Assembly (NCBI RefSeq): GCF_030063185.1
Contig: NZ_JASISP010000002.1
Coordinates: 1 to 64,000 of the forward strand
Direction of reading: 5' to 3'
Length of the DNA stretch: 64,000 nucleotides
DNA from: Arthrobacter sp. H35-D1
Lineage (GTDB): Bacteria > Actinomycetota > Actinomycetes > Actinomycetales > Micrococcaceae
The translations under genes and the position numbers were made by a program. Positions within the stretch are counted from its first letter, which is position 1, and each line of letters begins with the position of its first letter. This document shows, piece after piece, positions 55,891 to 64,000 of this stretch. Under the pieces are notes generated by a model. The model was not told where the DNA came from, ran no database searches, and saw only the letters and a list, made by a program, of their open reading frames with translations.

Positions 55891-57029
55891 ATCAATTTCC
55901 TTAATGATTCTTCTGCCAGCAACAACGACTCATGGGCCCTCGCCTGAACCGCGGGCACACCGGCAGCAAGGTCTGTCGCTGCGAGATGACGCAGCACGGC
56001 ATCCACTGGATCCGTCGTCTTGTCTCTGAGGTCAACTGTGTGGTTCCATTGCATTCCTCGAAGAAGCGGCTCAAATTTCCGTGAATACGCCATCGGAATT
56101 GCCGGCGTTCCCACTGACAGTGCGTTGAGGCACGCATGCATTCGCGAGCCTATGACCACATTGGCGGAAGCAACCACGCTTCGGACCTCATCAAGGCCCT
56201 TTGGTATGCAAACTTCCGCCATAGACCCAGTCAAGTCGACAAACTCCTTGATCGCCGGGACATCGTTGTCGGCATTTCCGGAGTCGAGAACGTGGGCCAG
56301 CAACGTTATGCCGCGGCCCTGCGTCGTCAAAACCTCATGCAGCTTGCACACGGCGTTGCGATACCGTTGGAAATCGACGTGGGGATTGGGGTTCCACAGC
56401 AGTCCGGAAATATTCAGGACAACATCGCGGGTTGTGTCCACTCTCGGGACGTCGATGGCGAAGACAACATCCGTGGCCAACACACAACGTGCACGGTGCA
56501 GCTTCTCGGCTTCGGCCAGGCTTTCGGCGTCGCGTGCCATGACCAGGCGGGCCCCCCGCAACGAGCCTCGCGCCAAGAGTCTGCCGCGCACCGTGTTGAA
56601 TGGGCCAATCGTCTGTGGACCGAGCACCACGGGGACCCCCGCCCGAACCACGCATGCAGCCACGGCCGACATGATGGTGTGCCTTTTCATGCCATAAATA
56701 TCGGAGAAGCTGTCCCCTGATCGAGTGTCGATGACAAGGTCAAAGCCTGAAAGCCATTTCTGCATCCCATGGCGTCCGGATATTTGTTCACGCACCAGTG
56801 AACGGAGGCGGCCAAAAGGCATGTGCGGCGACCGATGTCCATAGTTTTGAAACGTCACTTCTGCACGTGGCCAGACGCGGCGCACCAAGGCCTCGGTTCC
56901 CCGGCCCAGTGCGCGGACGCCCAAGTTCGGCGAAGAGTCGTCGGCCCACAGCACCAATACCTGTATTTCGCGTTCTGCCGGCATCGAGTTGAGTATCTTC
57001 ACCGCATCCCCCATGTCCAAGTTCTTCAC
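55887..57029 (-). CDS. Polysaccharide pyruvyl transferase family protein
   Basis: A 380-residue protein of the CsaB/WcaK family, which attaches ketal-linked pyruvate from phosphoenolpyruvate to glycan sugars. Visible blocks: WADDSSPNLGVRALGRGTE, LGPQTIGPFNTVRGRLLARGSL and a C-terminal VIGSRMHACLNALSVGTPAIPMAYSRKF, in which the HA(C)xxAL stretch is characteristic. Pyruvylation would give the polymer extra negative charge. GTG at 57029 is used; ATG at 57014 or a GTG at 57002 following GGGGGA are plausible. Confidence 0.87.
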   Translation of the reverse strand: MKNLDMGDAVKILNSMPAEREIQVLVLWADDSSPNLGVRALGRGTEALVRRVWPRAEVTFQNYGHRSPHMPFGRLRSLVREQISGRHGMQKWLSGFDLVIDTRSGDSFSDIYGMKRHTIMSAVAACVVRAGVPVVLGPQTIGPFNTVRGRLLARGSLRGARLVMARDAESLAEAEKLHRARCVLATDVVFAIDVPRVDTTRDVVLNISGLLWNPNPHVDFQRYRNAVCKLHEVLTTQGRGITLLAHVLDSGNADNDVPAIKEFVDLTGSMAEVCIPKGLDEVRSVVASANVVIGSRMHACLNALSVGTPAIPMAYSRKFEPLLRGMQWNHTVDLRDKTTDPVDAVLRHLAATDLAAGVPAVQARAHESLLLAEESLRKLI

Positions 57030-57049
57030 GTTTGTTCATTGCCGCATTG

Positions 57050-57805
57050 CTAGAGGCGCTTCATGTCACCAAACCACTTCACGGAAGCCAGTGCCAAGTA
57101 CCCAAGATTGGCGGCAAAAAGAATTGAATAAAGTCCAAAGAAGACGATGGGCCATCCAAAGACAACGAATGAAAGACACAGCACACCATAGTCGGTGGGT
57201 ATCCCCAACAGCGCTCGCAACGGGGTGCTCGCCGTGCTCACAGCCGGAGATTTCCCCGAAAGATGCCTCGACTTGAGCTGGTCATTCAATATTGCCGCGA
57301 AGAACGACACTGCTGAAACAACGGAAAATCCGAGCGGCACGAGCAACCAAAGTGGTGAATTCAAATCGAAGTGGCGGAACACTGAAATCAAGACCGCCAA
57401 GTGAATTGTTGAACACTTGACACAATCCAGGACGTGGTCCAGCCATTCTCCGGCTGGCGTCCCGCCCCCGCGCAATCGAGCCACTTGCCCGTCCGCGGAA
57501 TCAAAAGCATAACCAATCACAAGCAGTCCTGCTATAAGAACACCGCTCCACCAAGCTGGTTCAACAACAGCAATAGCCACGATCGCACCAAAAGTGAAGA
57601 CAGCACTCACCAGACTCACCGCATTGGGTGAAAGTCCCAGGAGGTGGGATGCGGCCGCGAGCCTCCGGCCGAAAGGCCGATTGACGTAGATCGAATATGC
57701 GGGCGCACCGCGTGCACGTTCTTTCTGAGCCGACCCCAGTTCAGCCTCAATTTGCCGATAGCGTTCCCGGAAGGACCCGGATGCATTTGCGACGGACTTG
57801 CTCAT
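57050..57805 (-). CDS. CDP-alcohol phosphotransferase family membrane protein
   Basis: A 251-residue integral membrane enzyme. The full motif D-x2-DG-x2-AR-x8-G-x3-D-x3-D is present: D102, D105-G106, A109-R110, G119, D123, D127. About six helices follow. The family moves phospho-alcohols from CDP-linked donors (phosphatidylglycerol, phosphatidylinositol, inositol phosphate). Its place between a glycosyltransferase and a pyruvyl transferase suggests it modifies or anchors a surface glycan rather than serving bulk lipid synthesis; that is inference. Confidence 0.9.
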   Translation of the reverse strand: MSKSVANASGSFRERYRQIEAELGSAQKERARGAPAYSIYVNRPFGRRLAAASHLLGLSPNAVSLVSAVFTFGAIVAIAVVEPAWWSGVLIAGLLVIGYAFDSADGQVARLRGGGTPAGEWLDHVLDCVKCSTIHLAVLISVFRHFDLNSPLWLLVPLGFSVVSAVSFFAAILNDQLKSRHLSGKSPAVSTASTPLRALLGIPTDYGVLCLSFVVFGWPIVFFGLYSILFAANLGYLALASVKWFGDMKRL

Positions 57806-57896
57806 TGCACTCTCGATTCAGGAAGCGTCGACGAAACGTCACTGTAGCCGTTGGCGTACTGATCACTTCCGACAATAGCCTTTCCGCAAGCCGAAC

Positions 57897-59078
57897 TCAC
57901 GGAATTCCTTTTGTGGCTGGGAAAGCGGGTTCTGAAACGGCACAGCCTTCAACGATCGATACGATCTTCTCTTGGTATTGGGCAATGCTGTGACGCTGCC
58001 GTGCGAGTGGCAAATCATCGGCTAGATCCCTTGGCAGATCATCCCACCGAGCCGTGACTGCTTTAACAGCCCCTGCCACGGCAGCCGGGTCGTTTGGCGG
58101 AACCCTGGTCGCTGCCGAGTAACCGGCGGTAGCTTCGATCAACCCCGTCGTTCCACTTGCTATGACAGGGCGTCCACCGAGGATGGCTTCCACAGCTGTG
58201 TTTCCGAATGGCTCATCGGCGCGCGATGGCACAACGACGATGTCGCTATCGGCTACGAAGTTCCACACCGACGGCTGAAATCCGAAGAACTTGACCTGGC
58301 CACCAAGGCCGCGCGCCTCAATCTGGTCTACCAGTTGCTGTTCGTACCATTCGTAGCCGGGAAAGACAGCACCCATGATGCCCAACTCAGCCTTGACACC
58401 GTCACGCAGCAACAAAGCCAAGGCATCTATGGCGGTGTCCACCCCTTTTCGGGGTGAAAGGCGCCCCATGTAGGCCAGCCGCAAGGGGCCGCACAATTCT
58501 GATCGAATGGGTCGCGGATTGAGTGGTCCGGGCACTGCGTTGTAGACCACCTGAATCCGCTTCCCAAGACTCTTGAACGAAGCTTGGATGACCCCGGCAC
58601 TGAACGTGCTGTTCGCGATTGTTGTCCGGGCCAAGAACAAGGGCAGGGCAAGTGCCATCCGCACCACAGGGCCGGCTGACGCCTCTCCCTCGTGAACGTG
58701 CACCACCAGTGGGACCCTGTAGAAGCGGGCAAGTACGTTCCACAGCGGGATCGTCATGGTGTTGACGTAGATCAGTTGGGGACGTTCCTGCCGTATCAGG
58801 CGTGAGCCGTGTCGGAGCCCTCGCACTGTGACCAGCAATGTCTGGATCAACTGCTTCGGTTTGAACATGCTTTTACGCAGCACCGGGCTGGGGCAAAGCT
58901 CAACCCGGGCCCCGCGGGTGTGGAGTTCTTGTTCAAGCGGGCCGGTCACAGGCAGGGAAACCACCACCTGGTTTCCCGCCTGCACCAGCGCCGACACGCT
59001 CTCCAAAAACACCCGATCCGAGCCGTACAGCTCCGCGGTGGGGTGAGTCAGAAGCACGATGCGCGGATTCTTTCTCAT
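57897..59078 (-). CDS. Family 4 glycosyltransferase
   Basis: A 393-residue GT-B enzyme. N-terminal IVLLTHPTAELYGSDRVFLESVSAL holds the Gly acceptor loop; the donor domain shows LRLAYMGRLSPRKGVDTAIDAL, FFGFQPSVWNFVADSDIVVVPSRADEPFGNTAVEAILGGRPVIASGTTGLIE, with the E-F/G-x..E pattern of GT4. ATG at 59078 overlaps the stop of the giant surface protein as ATGA, an unusual coupling of a 1606-residue exported protein with a cytoplasmic glycosyltransferase. The donor sugar is unknown. Confidence 0.9.
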   Translation of the reverse strand: MRKNPRIVLLTHPTAELYGSDRVFLESVSALVQAGNQVVVSLPVTGPLEQELHTRGARVELCPSPVLRKSMFKPKQLIQTLLVTVRGLRHGSRLIRQERPQLIYVNTMTIPLWNVLARFYRVPLVVHVHEGEASAGPVVRMALALPLFLARTTIANSTFSAGVIQASFKSLGKRIQVVYNAVPGPLNPRPIRSELCGPLRLAYMGRLSPRKGVDTAIDALALLLRDGVKAELGIMGAVFPGYEWYEQQLVDQIEARGLGGQVKFFGFQPSVWNFVADSDIVVVPSRADEPFGNTAVEAILGGRPVIASGTTGLIEATAGYSAATRVPPNDPAAVAGAVKAVTARWDDLPRDLADDLPLARQRHSIAQYQEKIVSIVEGCAVSEPAFPATKGIP

Positions 59079-62000
59079 TTCGTCCAAATATCAGTGATTG
59101 GCAAGGCCTTGGTGCTCCCATCGTTGGCAGGCAGTCCGAATGCGTCCTGAATGGTCCGCAAAACACTGTAATGCGTGATCTTTCCAGAGTACTCACCCGG
59201 CAACACATCTTGTCCGGTGATGATGGTTGGAATTTGGTTCTGGGCCTTGCTGTCATCCTCATCCCAAGTCAGGATCAAAAGGCTGTTGTTTTGCTTCGCC
59301 CAGTCCGCATAGCCACCGAGGTTCTCCTGCAGCCACGCATCGCCCTGGGCAATGGTTCCGTCGTGCATGTCATGCTGCAAATTGGGAATCACATAAGAGA
59401 CCGTAGGCAACCGTGAGTAGTCAGTCGGGAATGCTGTCATGGGCTGGTTTGCGGCTGCAGGAATGGCTGGCCAATTCACCCACGGATTGTGCTTTCTTGC
59501 GTATTGCCCGCTCTCGCATCCGAGGAAGCCGGCACTTGGCAGGTCCTCGGCATAGCCGGTGAAAGTCAAGCCCGCATCCACCAGCTGGCTGGCAATATTC
59601 GGTGTTGTGTAACTGTGCGGGCAGCTATCGTCCGTCAGTCCCTGTGTGGATCCTGAAAAAAGCGCCAGATAGTTCGGCTGGCTCGGATGCGCAACGGCGA
59701 ACGACTCCGTCATCGAGGCGCCGCCGCTTGCCAAGGAATTGATGAAGGGCGCATCCGCATTGCCCAGAATGGTGGTTGAAGAATGATTCTCCATGACTAC
59801 CACCACCACATGGTCGGGTTTGGGTACGGTTTCCTCTTTCAAGGCAGCCTCGGGAGCAGTGACAGTCACGGAACGGGTGACCGCCACCGAGGCAAGCCCC
59901 TGATCATCAGTAACCACCAACTTCACCGTATAACTACCCGCCGCCGCATACACATGCTCAGCAGTCACCGACGTCCCAACAGAACCATCACCAAAATCCC
60001 AAGCATACGAAGCAACCGAACCATCAGCATCCGAGGAACCAGCACCATCCACCGACACCTTCAACCCAGACACACTGGAAGCAAACGCAGCAACCGGCGC
60101 CTTGTTCGCTGCCGGAGCGTCCTTCGCCGCCGGAGCGTCCTTCGCTGCCGGAGCGTCCTTCGCCGCCGGAGCGTCCTTCGCTGGCGGAGCATCCTTCGCC
60201 GGGGCGTCGTCCACCGCCGGCGCGTCCTTCGCAGGGGCGTTGTCCACCGCAGGCGCGTCCTTCGCCGGCGCCTTGTTCGCTGCCGGGGCGTCCATCGCCG
60301 GGGCGTCGTCCACCGCAGGCGGAGCATCCTTCGCCAGCGCCTTGTTCGCTGCCGGTGCATCGCCTGTTGTCACCGTGTAGTTGTCAAAGCTCGTGGCAAC
60401 AGCTGTGCTGGCCGCCCCCGAAAGGTAAGCCCCCAACCCGACATTGCCAGCCTGCTGCAGGCTCGCGGTACTGTCGGTTACCGACGCCTGCCAACTGGCC
60501 GGCTCGCTCTCACCAAGCTTCCAAATCTTCCCTTGGACAGTTGTTGGCGATGTCCCGGCCACTTGCAAACGCAGATTCAACACCATGTTGGATGAATACT
60601 TGAGGCCTGGAACGGTCAACACCTGCAAGACCGTCGAGTCCCGATACACCACCAACGCCACGGTCCCATCAGCCTTGACCCATGACTTGAGCAGATAACT
60701 GGAAGAACCCACTTGCCGACCGATCACCGTGACAAAATTCCCAGTACCCGTCGGGACGGAATCCAGGGAAACCGTCACACGGGAATCCGTATCAGCAGAA
60801 GAAACCGACTTCAGGTTTGCAACCCGGGTGGACCCCGGAGACAGCGCCAGCTTGGCCGACCCTCCATCAACCTCGAACATGCCAGCCCCGCCTGTAAGCG
60901 TCCACGGACCACCCACATCAGCACTCCCCCAACCGTTGCTCACAGTCCTGCCAAAGGCATCCTGTGCAACAACATCCGACGCCGGAGCAGTGACAGTCAC
61001 CGAACGGGTCGCCGCCACCGAGGCAAGCCCCTGATCATCGGTAACCACCAACTTCACCGTATAACTGCCCGCCGCCGCATACACATGCTCAGCAGTCACC
61101 GACGTCCCAACAGAACCATCACCAAACTCCCAAGCATACGAAGCAACCGAACCATCAGCATCCGAGGAACCAGCACCATCCACCGACACCTTCAACCCAG
61201 ACACACTGGAAGCAAACGCAGCAACCGGCGCCTCATTCACCACCGGAACCTTGACAGTCACCGACTTGGATGAAGTTCCCGGCACGCCTGCACTGCTGGT
61301 CACCGTCAGGAGGACCGTGTAGCTACCCGCCTCGTTGTAGCTGTGATTCACCTTGACACCCGTTGCGGTTGGCGAACCATCACCAAAGTCCCATTGGTAG
61401 GACTGAATCGTCTGCCCTGCAGGAGCAGCTGAATTCGTCGCATCAAAGGCTGCATCCAGCGCATTTGGAGTGGCCGTGAATGACGCCGTTGGAACACCTT
61501 GTCCTGTGCCGAGCGCATGGTGGGAGGCAACCTGTGCCGCCGTCAAAGCTGTGTTGTAGACGGCAAAGTTGTCGAGGCTTCCATTGAAGTAGTCGCTTGA
61601 TGGACGATTTGGCCAACCGGAAAGGTTGTCCCCGCCGACTCGCCAATATCCGTTGTATTTCTGGGCCGCTGTGGTCTGCGGGTCAGTTCCCACAACTGTC
61701 CCGTCGACATAAAGGACCATCCCGCCCGGGCCTTGTGTTGCAACCACATGGTGCCAGGCGTTGTTGTTGTAGCTGGAGGTGCTAGTGACAACCTTGGTTG
61801 AGCCGGTATATGCACCAAAAGCCAATCGGCCATCGTTGAGCATATATACATGCCTGTCGTAGGACGTTGAAGCCCCGCTGGAGCTTGATCCGTAGCCCAG
61901 GAGCTTGCCGCCCTGATTCGTGGCGGTTTTGAACCAAGCCTCAGTGGAGAAGCTCGTGCCGACAGCAGCTGTTTGGCTGCTGGCAATGACCCCTGTGCTG

Positions 62001-63895
62001 CTCCCATTGAACGTGGAAGCCGGGGATGTGTCCCCTGCAATGGATCCCCCGCCCGCCGAGGTGGAACCCACTCCTGCGCCCACGGTCCCGTCGTTGCTGC
62101 CAACCCAGTCTGCAGCAGCGACCGATGCCGAGCCACCCAACGGCCAGTAAAGTGCCGGATTGTCATTCAACACTGCGTCCGCATAAGGCGATACGGCTGA
62201 ATCGCTGATCTTCACAGTTTTCTGGGCACTCGTTGCCGAATTTCCGTCAGCGTCTTTGGCAACCACGTAGTAAGTGTGGGTGGATCCCGGGGATAATCCA
62301 GTGTCTTTCAACGTCACTGCCGGCAGGTTCCAGAACGTGGACTGAATAGTCGTGGAGGCCACCGGCTGCGACTCCCCAACACGCATGAGACTGTATGTCA
62401 GGTTCAAGTCGTCCCGGTCCCAGTTCGCGCCAATGGTGACACGGGCAGAACCGGCAGCAACGGACGTCGCAGTGGGCGTCCACCCTGTCCCGGACAACCT
62501 TGGACCGTCTTTTGGGCCCCCGGGGGGATTTGAGGAAAACCGTGCAAGTCCTTGCTGGTGTTGGTTGTTGACCCCTACGAATTCCCCTCCCACTGAGATG
62601 AAATTCCCAGTGCCGACAATCGAGAAGCCAGCTTGCCCCATGCCGGTGGCCTTGCCTGTCAACCAGTCCGGATACCAGTCCACGAATGCAGGCGCCGGGT
62701 AGCCGCTCCAGTCCTTGTAGATGCTGTTTACCCAGGGCGAACGACTCAGGGTTCCCTTCGCCACAGCGGTGGTGGCCGAGGAGTTGCGCAAGTTTTCCGG
62801 TTGCTTTTGCACAATGCCGCCAGCGGACTCACACGCATGTTCGTGGCTGGTTGTATAGACGGTGGTTCCGTCTGAGTACACTCCATAGTGATCACCATGG
62901 CAGTCTGCAATCCAACGGATCTCGCCCGTCCCAGGATCAGCTGCGAATGTTCCCTCCAAGTTCCCCACGGTCTTGTCCGCGAACACCCATCCGGTTCCAT
63001 AGACCGCATTCTGGTCCGTGGTCAATCCCCAGATTCCGGCCTTTCCGGCGCCGTTTCCGCTTCCCTTGCCATTCAGTATGATGTTGGGGGCCTGCCACGG
63101 AAGCAAAGCTCCGGTGGACAAATCAAGAGCTGCCATTCCGCGTTGGACCACCCCATTGACGACGGCGAACCGGCCGGCGGCGATCAGCTTGTCTTTTTGG
63201 GGCGTGAGCGTCATGGCGTCCACTTGGAGGTCGGCGGTGGGCGCCCAACCCAACAATTGCCCGGAAAGATCAAACGCAGCAAACCCCTTGCGCACAACGC
63301 CATTGCCCGCCCCAATGAGCCCGCCCACGTAAACCGCCGAATCCGTGACTGCAATGGCGTTCACGTATGAACCGCCCACGGAAGCCTTGAAGGTCGGGAC
63401 GAGCGCCCCGGTGGCCACGTCAAAAGCGGCAAAGTTCCATCGAGTCTGACCGTCGACAGAGTTGAATGACCCTCCAACATACAAACGTTTCCCGTCCGGG
63501 GATGCCTTGACCGACTTCACCGTTCCATTGATCGACGGGGCAAACGAGGCGATGACGCCCGTCCTAATGTCATAGGCGAGTATGTTGCTGCGTGGAATCA
63601 AATTCGTTCCAGGAAGAGCATCTGCCGGTCGCGCATTGCTGAAAGATCCCCCGGCATAGACAACATTGCCGACGATTTCCTGGGCCCACACCACACCAGC
63701 ATCGATCTGCACCGTGGGCAATCGATCGCTGGTCATGTTTGTGCTGCTTCTTTGCTCGATGGGGGCCGGGCCCGGAAGCAACGCATCTGCCGCCCACGCC
63801 GGCAGGGTGAAACCTGTCACGGCCAGACTGAATGCGCCAAGAACTGCCACCAATGCTGCAATGGGATGCTTGATGCGCGGAATCGCTGATCTCAT
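59075..63895 (-). CDS. Giant secreted multidomain protein: propeller, FN3, LamG, PKD repeats, C-terminal phosphoesterase
   Basis: A 1606-residue exported protein with a signal peptide (1-35, ending LPAWA). In order: a beta-propeller (about 50-470, repeats like GGSFSNARP, GGSFNSVDG, AGRFAVVNG), a fibronectin-III-like domain (about 490-575), a LamG/concanavalin-type domain (about 585-785), two PKD domains (about 795-970), the DSFNR/DAFGRT module shared with 46631 (about 975-1175), a Lys-Asp-Ala-Pro low-complexity segment (1180-1265), a third PKD nearly identical to the second, and an AcpA/phospholipase-C-type phosphoesterase (about 1355-1606: VVVVVMENHSS, HPSQPNYLALFSG, TWDEDDS). It has no visible sortase or membrane anchor, so it is probably released or glycan-bound. 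Substrate unknown. Confidence 0.87.
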   Translation of the reverse strand: MRSAIPRIKHPIAALVAVLGAFSLAVTGFTLPAWAADALLPGPAPIEQRSSTNMTSDRLPTVQIDAGVVWAQEIVGNVVYAGGSFSNARPADALPGTNLIPRSNILAYDIRTGVIASFAPSINGTVKSVKASPDGKRLYVGGSFNSVDGQTRWNFAAFDVATGALVPTFKASVGGSYVNAIAVTDSAVYVGGLIGAGNGVVRKGFAAFDLSGQLLGWAPTADLQVDAMTLTPQKDKLIAAGRFAVVNGVVQRGMAALDLSTGALLPWQAPNIILNGKGSGNGAGKAGIWGLTTDQNAVYGTGWVFADKTVGNLEGTFAADPGTGEIRWIADCHGDHYGVYSDGTTVYTTSHEHACESAGGIVQKQPENLRNSSATTAVAKGTLSRSPWVNSIYKDWSGYPAPAFVDWYPDWLTGKATGMGQAGFSIVGTGNFISVGGEFVGVNNQHQQGLARFSSNPPGGPKDGPRLSGTGWTPTATSVAAGSARVTIGANWDRDDLNLTYSLMRVGESQPVASTTIQSTFWNLPAVTLKDTGLSPGSTHTYYVVAKDADGNSATSAQKTVKISDSAVSPYADAVLNDNPALYWPLGGSASVAAADWVGSNDGTVGAGVGSTSAGGGSIAGDTSPASTFNGSSTGVIASSQTAAVGTSFSTEAWFKTATNQGGKLLGYGSSSSGASTSYDRHVYMLNDGRLAFGAYTGSTKVVTSTSSYNNNAWHHVVATQGPGGMVLYVDGTVVGTDPQTTAAQKYNGYWRVGGDNLSGWPNRPSSDYFNGSLDNFAVYNTALTAAQVASHHALGTGQGVPTASFTATPNALDAAFDATNSAAPAGQTIQSYQWDFGDGSPTATGVKVNHSYNEAGSYTVLLTVTSSAGVPGTSSKSVTVKVPVVNEAPVAAFASSVSGLKVSVDGAGSSDADGSVASYAWEFGDGSVGTSVTAEHVYAAAGSYTVKLVVTDDQGLASVAATRSVTVTAPASDVVAQDAFGRTVSNGWGSADVGGPWTLTGGAGMFEVDGGSAKLALSPGSTRVANLKSVSSADTDSRVTVSLDSVPTGTGNFVTVIGRQVGSSSYLLKSWVKADGTVALVVYRDSTVLQVLTVPGLKYSSNMVLNLRLQVAGTSPTTVQGKIWKLGESEPASWQASVTDSTASLQQAGNVGLGAYLSGAASTAVATSFDNYTVTTGDAPAANKALAKDAPPAVDDAPAMDAPAANKAPAKDAPAVDNAPAKDAPAVDDAPAKDAPPAKDAPAAKDAPAAKDAPAAKDAPAANKAPVAAFASSVSGLKVSVDGAGSSDADGSVASYAWDFGDGSVGTSVTAEHVYAAAGSYTVKLVVTDDQGLASVAVTRSVTVTAPEAALKEETVPKPDHVVVVVMENHSSTTILGNADAPFINSLASGGASMTESFAVAHPSQPNYLALFSGSTQGLTDDSCPHSYTTPNIASQLVDAGLTFTGYAEDLPSAGFLGCESGQYARKHNPWVNWPAIPAAANQPMTAFPTDYSRLPTVSYVIPNLQHDMHDGTIAQGDAWLQENLGGYADWAKQNNSLLILTWDEDDSKAQNQIPTIITGQDVLPGEYSGKITHYSVLRTIQDAFGLPANDGSTKALPITDIWTK
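59853..60101 (-). repeat. 249-bp direct repeat, copy A (PKD3)
   Basis: Six mismatches against 60984-61232, so about 98 percent identical at DNA level, far more alike than the other PKD unit. Such identity suggests recent duplication or gene conversion within the gene, and offers a site for domain loss or expansion by recombination. Confidence 0.85.
60101..60360 (-). repeat. Tandem 15-18-bp repeats coding a Lys-Asp-Ala-Pro-Ala linker
   Basis: Repeated units read KDAPA, KDAPPA, ANKAPA and VDDAPA at residues about 1180-1265. The DNA units (GCCGGAGCGTCCTTCGC and variants) are repetitive enough for slippage, so length variation between strains is expected. The charged, Pro/Ala-rich linker probably spaces the phosphoesterase from the rest. 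Confidence 0.8.
60984..61232 (-). repeat. 249-bp direct repeat, copy B (PKD2)
   Basis: Partner of 59853-60101 in the same gene and orientation, encoding residues about 889-971. Recombination between the copies would delete 1131 bases in frame, removing the shared module and the Lys-Asp-Ala-Pro linker. Confidence 0.85.
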
Positions 63896-64000
63896 GGTAA
63901 TTTCATCTCTGCTAGAAGCGGTATGTCAGGGAACATCGCCAGTGAAACTTGCGCTGGCTCGGCCAGCCTCGTATTCCACGCTCAATGTCAGGTCTTTCCT
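63896..64000. other. Upstream region of the giant surface protein, cut by the window end
   Basis: About 105 bases with no gene. Promoter elements for the surface protein should lie here or beyond the edge; none is clear. Confidence 0.4.

Noticed and set aside
60101-60360. Regularly repeated units as a possible CRISPR array
   Set aside because: The units are 15-18 bp, contiguous, in frame within a large gene and without unique spacers; they encode a Lys-Asp-Ala-Pro linker.

Overview
The window looks like high-GC actinobacterial DNA, most like Micrococcaceae (Arthrobacter and relatives). This is inferred from codon use, GTG/TTG starts, a fused RmlC-RmlD protein, large AAA-type LuxR regulators and GH18/DUF4082/beta-helix secreted proteins; there is no rRNA or housekeeping marker to confirm it. 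Almost all of it is one large exopolysaccharide (EPS) and cell-surface glycan region.

Layout. 1-5.5 kb: a decayed lipoprotein-like copy, then a synthase-type EPS module (processive GT2 plus polysaccharide deacetylase, with a divergent GH18-like hydrolase) and an intact lipoprotein paralogous to the decayed copy. 5.6-8.1 kb: a nucleotide-sugar epimerase and a UDP-N-acetylhexosamine dehydrogenase. 8.7-14.1 kb: two coupled giant LuxR regulators. 14.9-19.5 kb: dTDP-rhamnose genes (rmlA, divergent rmlB, rmlC-rmlD fusion) plus an L-2-hydroxyglutarate oxidase-like gene. 19.7-24.5 kb: a WecG/TagA-GT2-GT2 triple glycosyltransferase and a secreted DUF4082/hydrolase-like protein. 24.57-24.93 kb: an internally deleted ISL3-like insertion sequence with inverted repeats and an 8-bp target duplication. 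25-38.8 kb (minus strand): a long EPS operon with an initiating polyprenyl-phosphate sugar transferase, Gfo/Idh oxidoreductase, epimerase, two DegT aminotransferases, a NeuD-type acetyltransferase, flippase, glycosyltransferases, a DUF6492 protein, polymerase and a Wzz-like protein. 39.4-44.8 kb: a second pair of giant LuxR regulators. 45.1-54.6 kb (plus strand): UDP-glucose dehydrogenase, a secreted beta-helix protein, a GT2, a second polymerase, a Wzz/tyrosine-kinase fusion and a second flippase, with a candidate low-molecular-weight tyrosine phosphatase on the opposite strand. 54.7-63.9 kb (minus strand): a 1606-residue surface protein ending in a phosphoesterase, a GT4, a CDP-alcohol phosphotransferase, a polysaccharide pyruvyl transferase and its FrhB-like neighbour.

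How it fits together. Precursor genes (dTDP-rhamnose, UDP-glucuronate, probably a di-N-acetylated hexosaminuronate) feed a Wzx/Wzy-type pathway that seems to have two flippases, two polymerases and two chain-length proteins, beside a separate synthase-dependent polymer. Four LuxR proteins share the same recognition-helix core, RTVEGHLY. Short dyads of the form CGAGT-N7-ACTCG occur in four long intergenic regions next to EPS or regulator genes, so I propose them as the operators of this regulatory system. A 60-nt palindromic element with a compensatory base-pair change occurs twice, after rmlA and in the leader of the initiating transferase. These two points, with the triple glycosyltransferase fusion and the giant repeat-bearing phosphoesterase, are the least conventional signals here.
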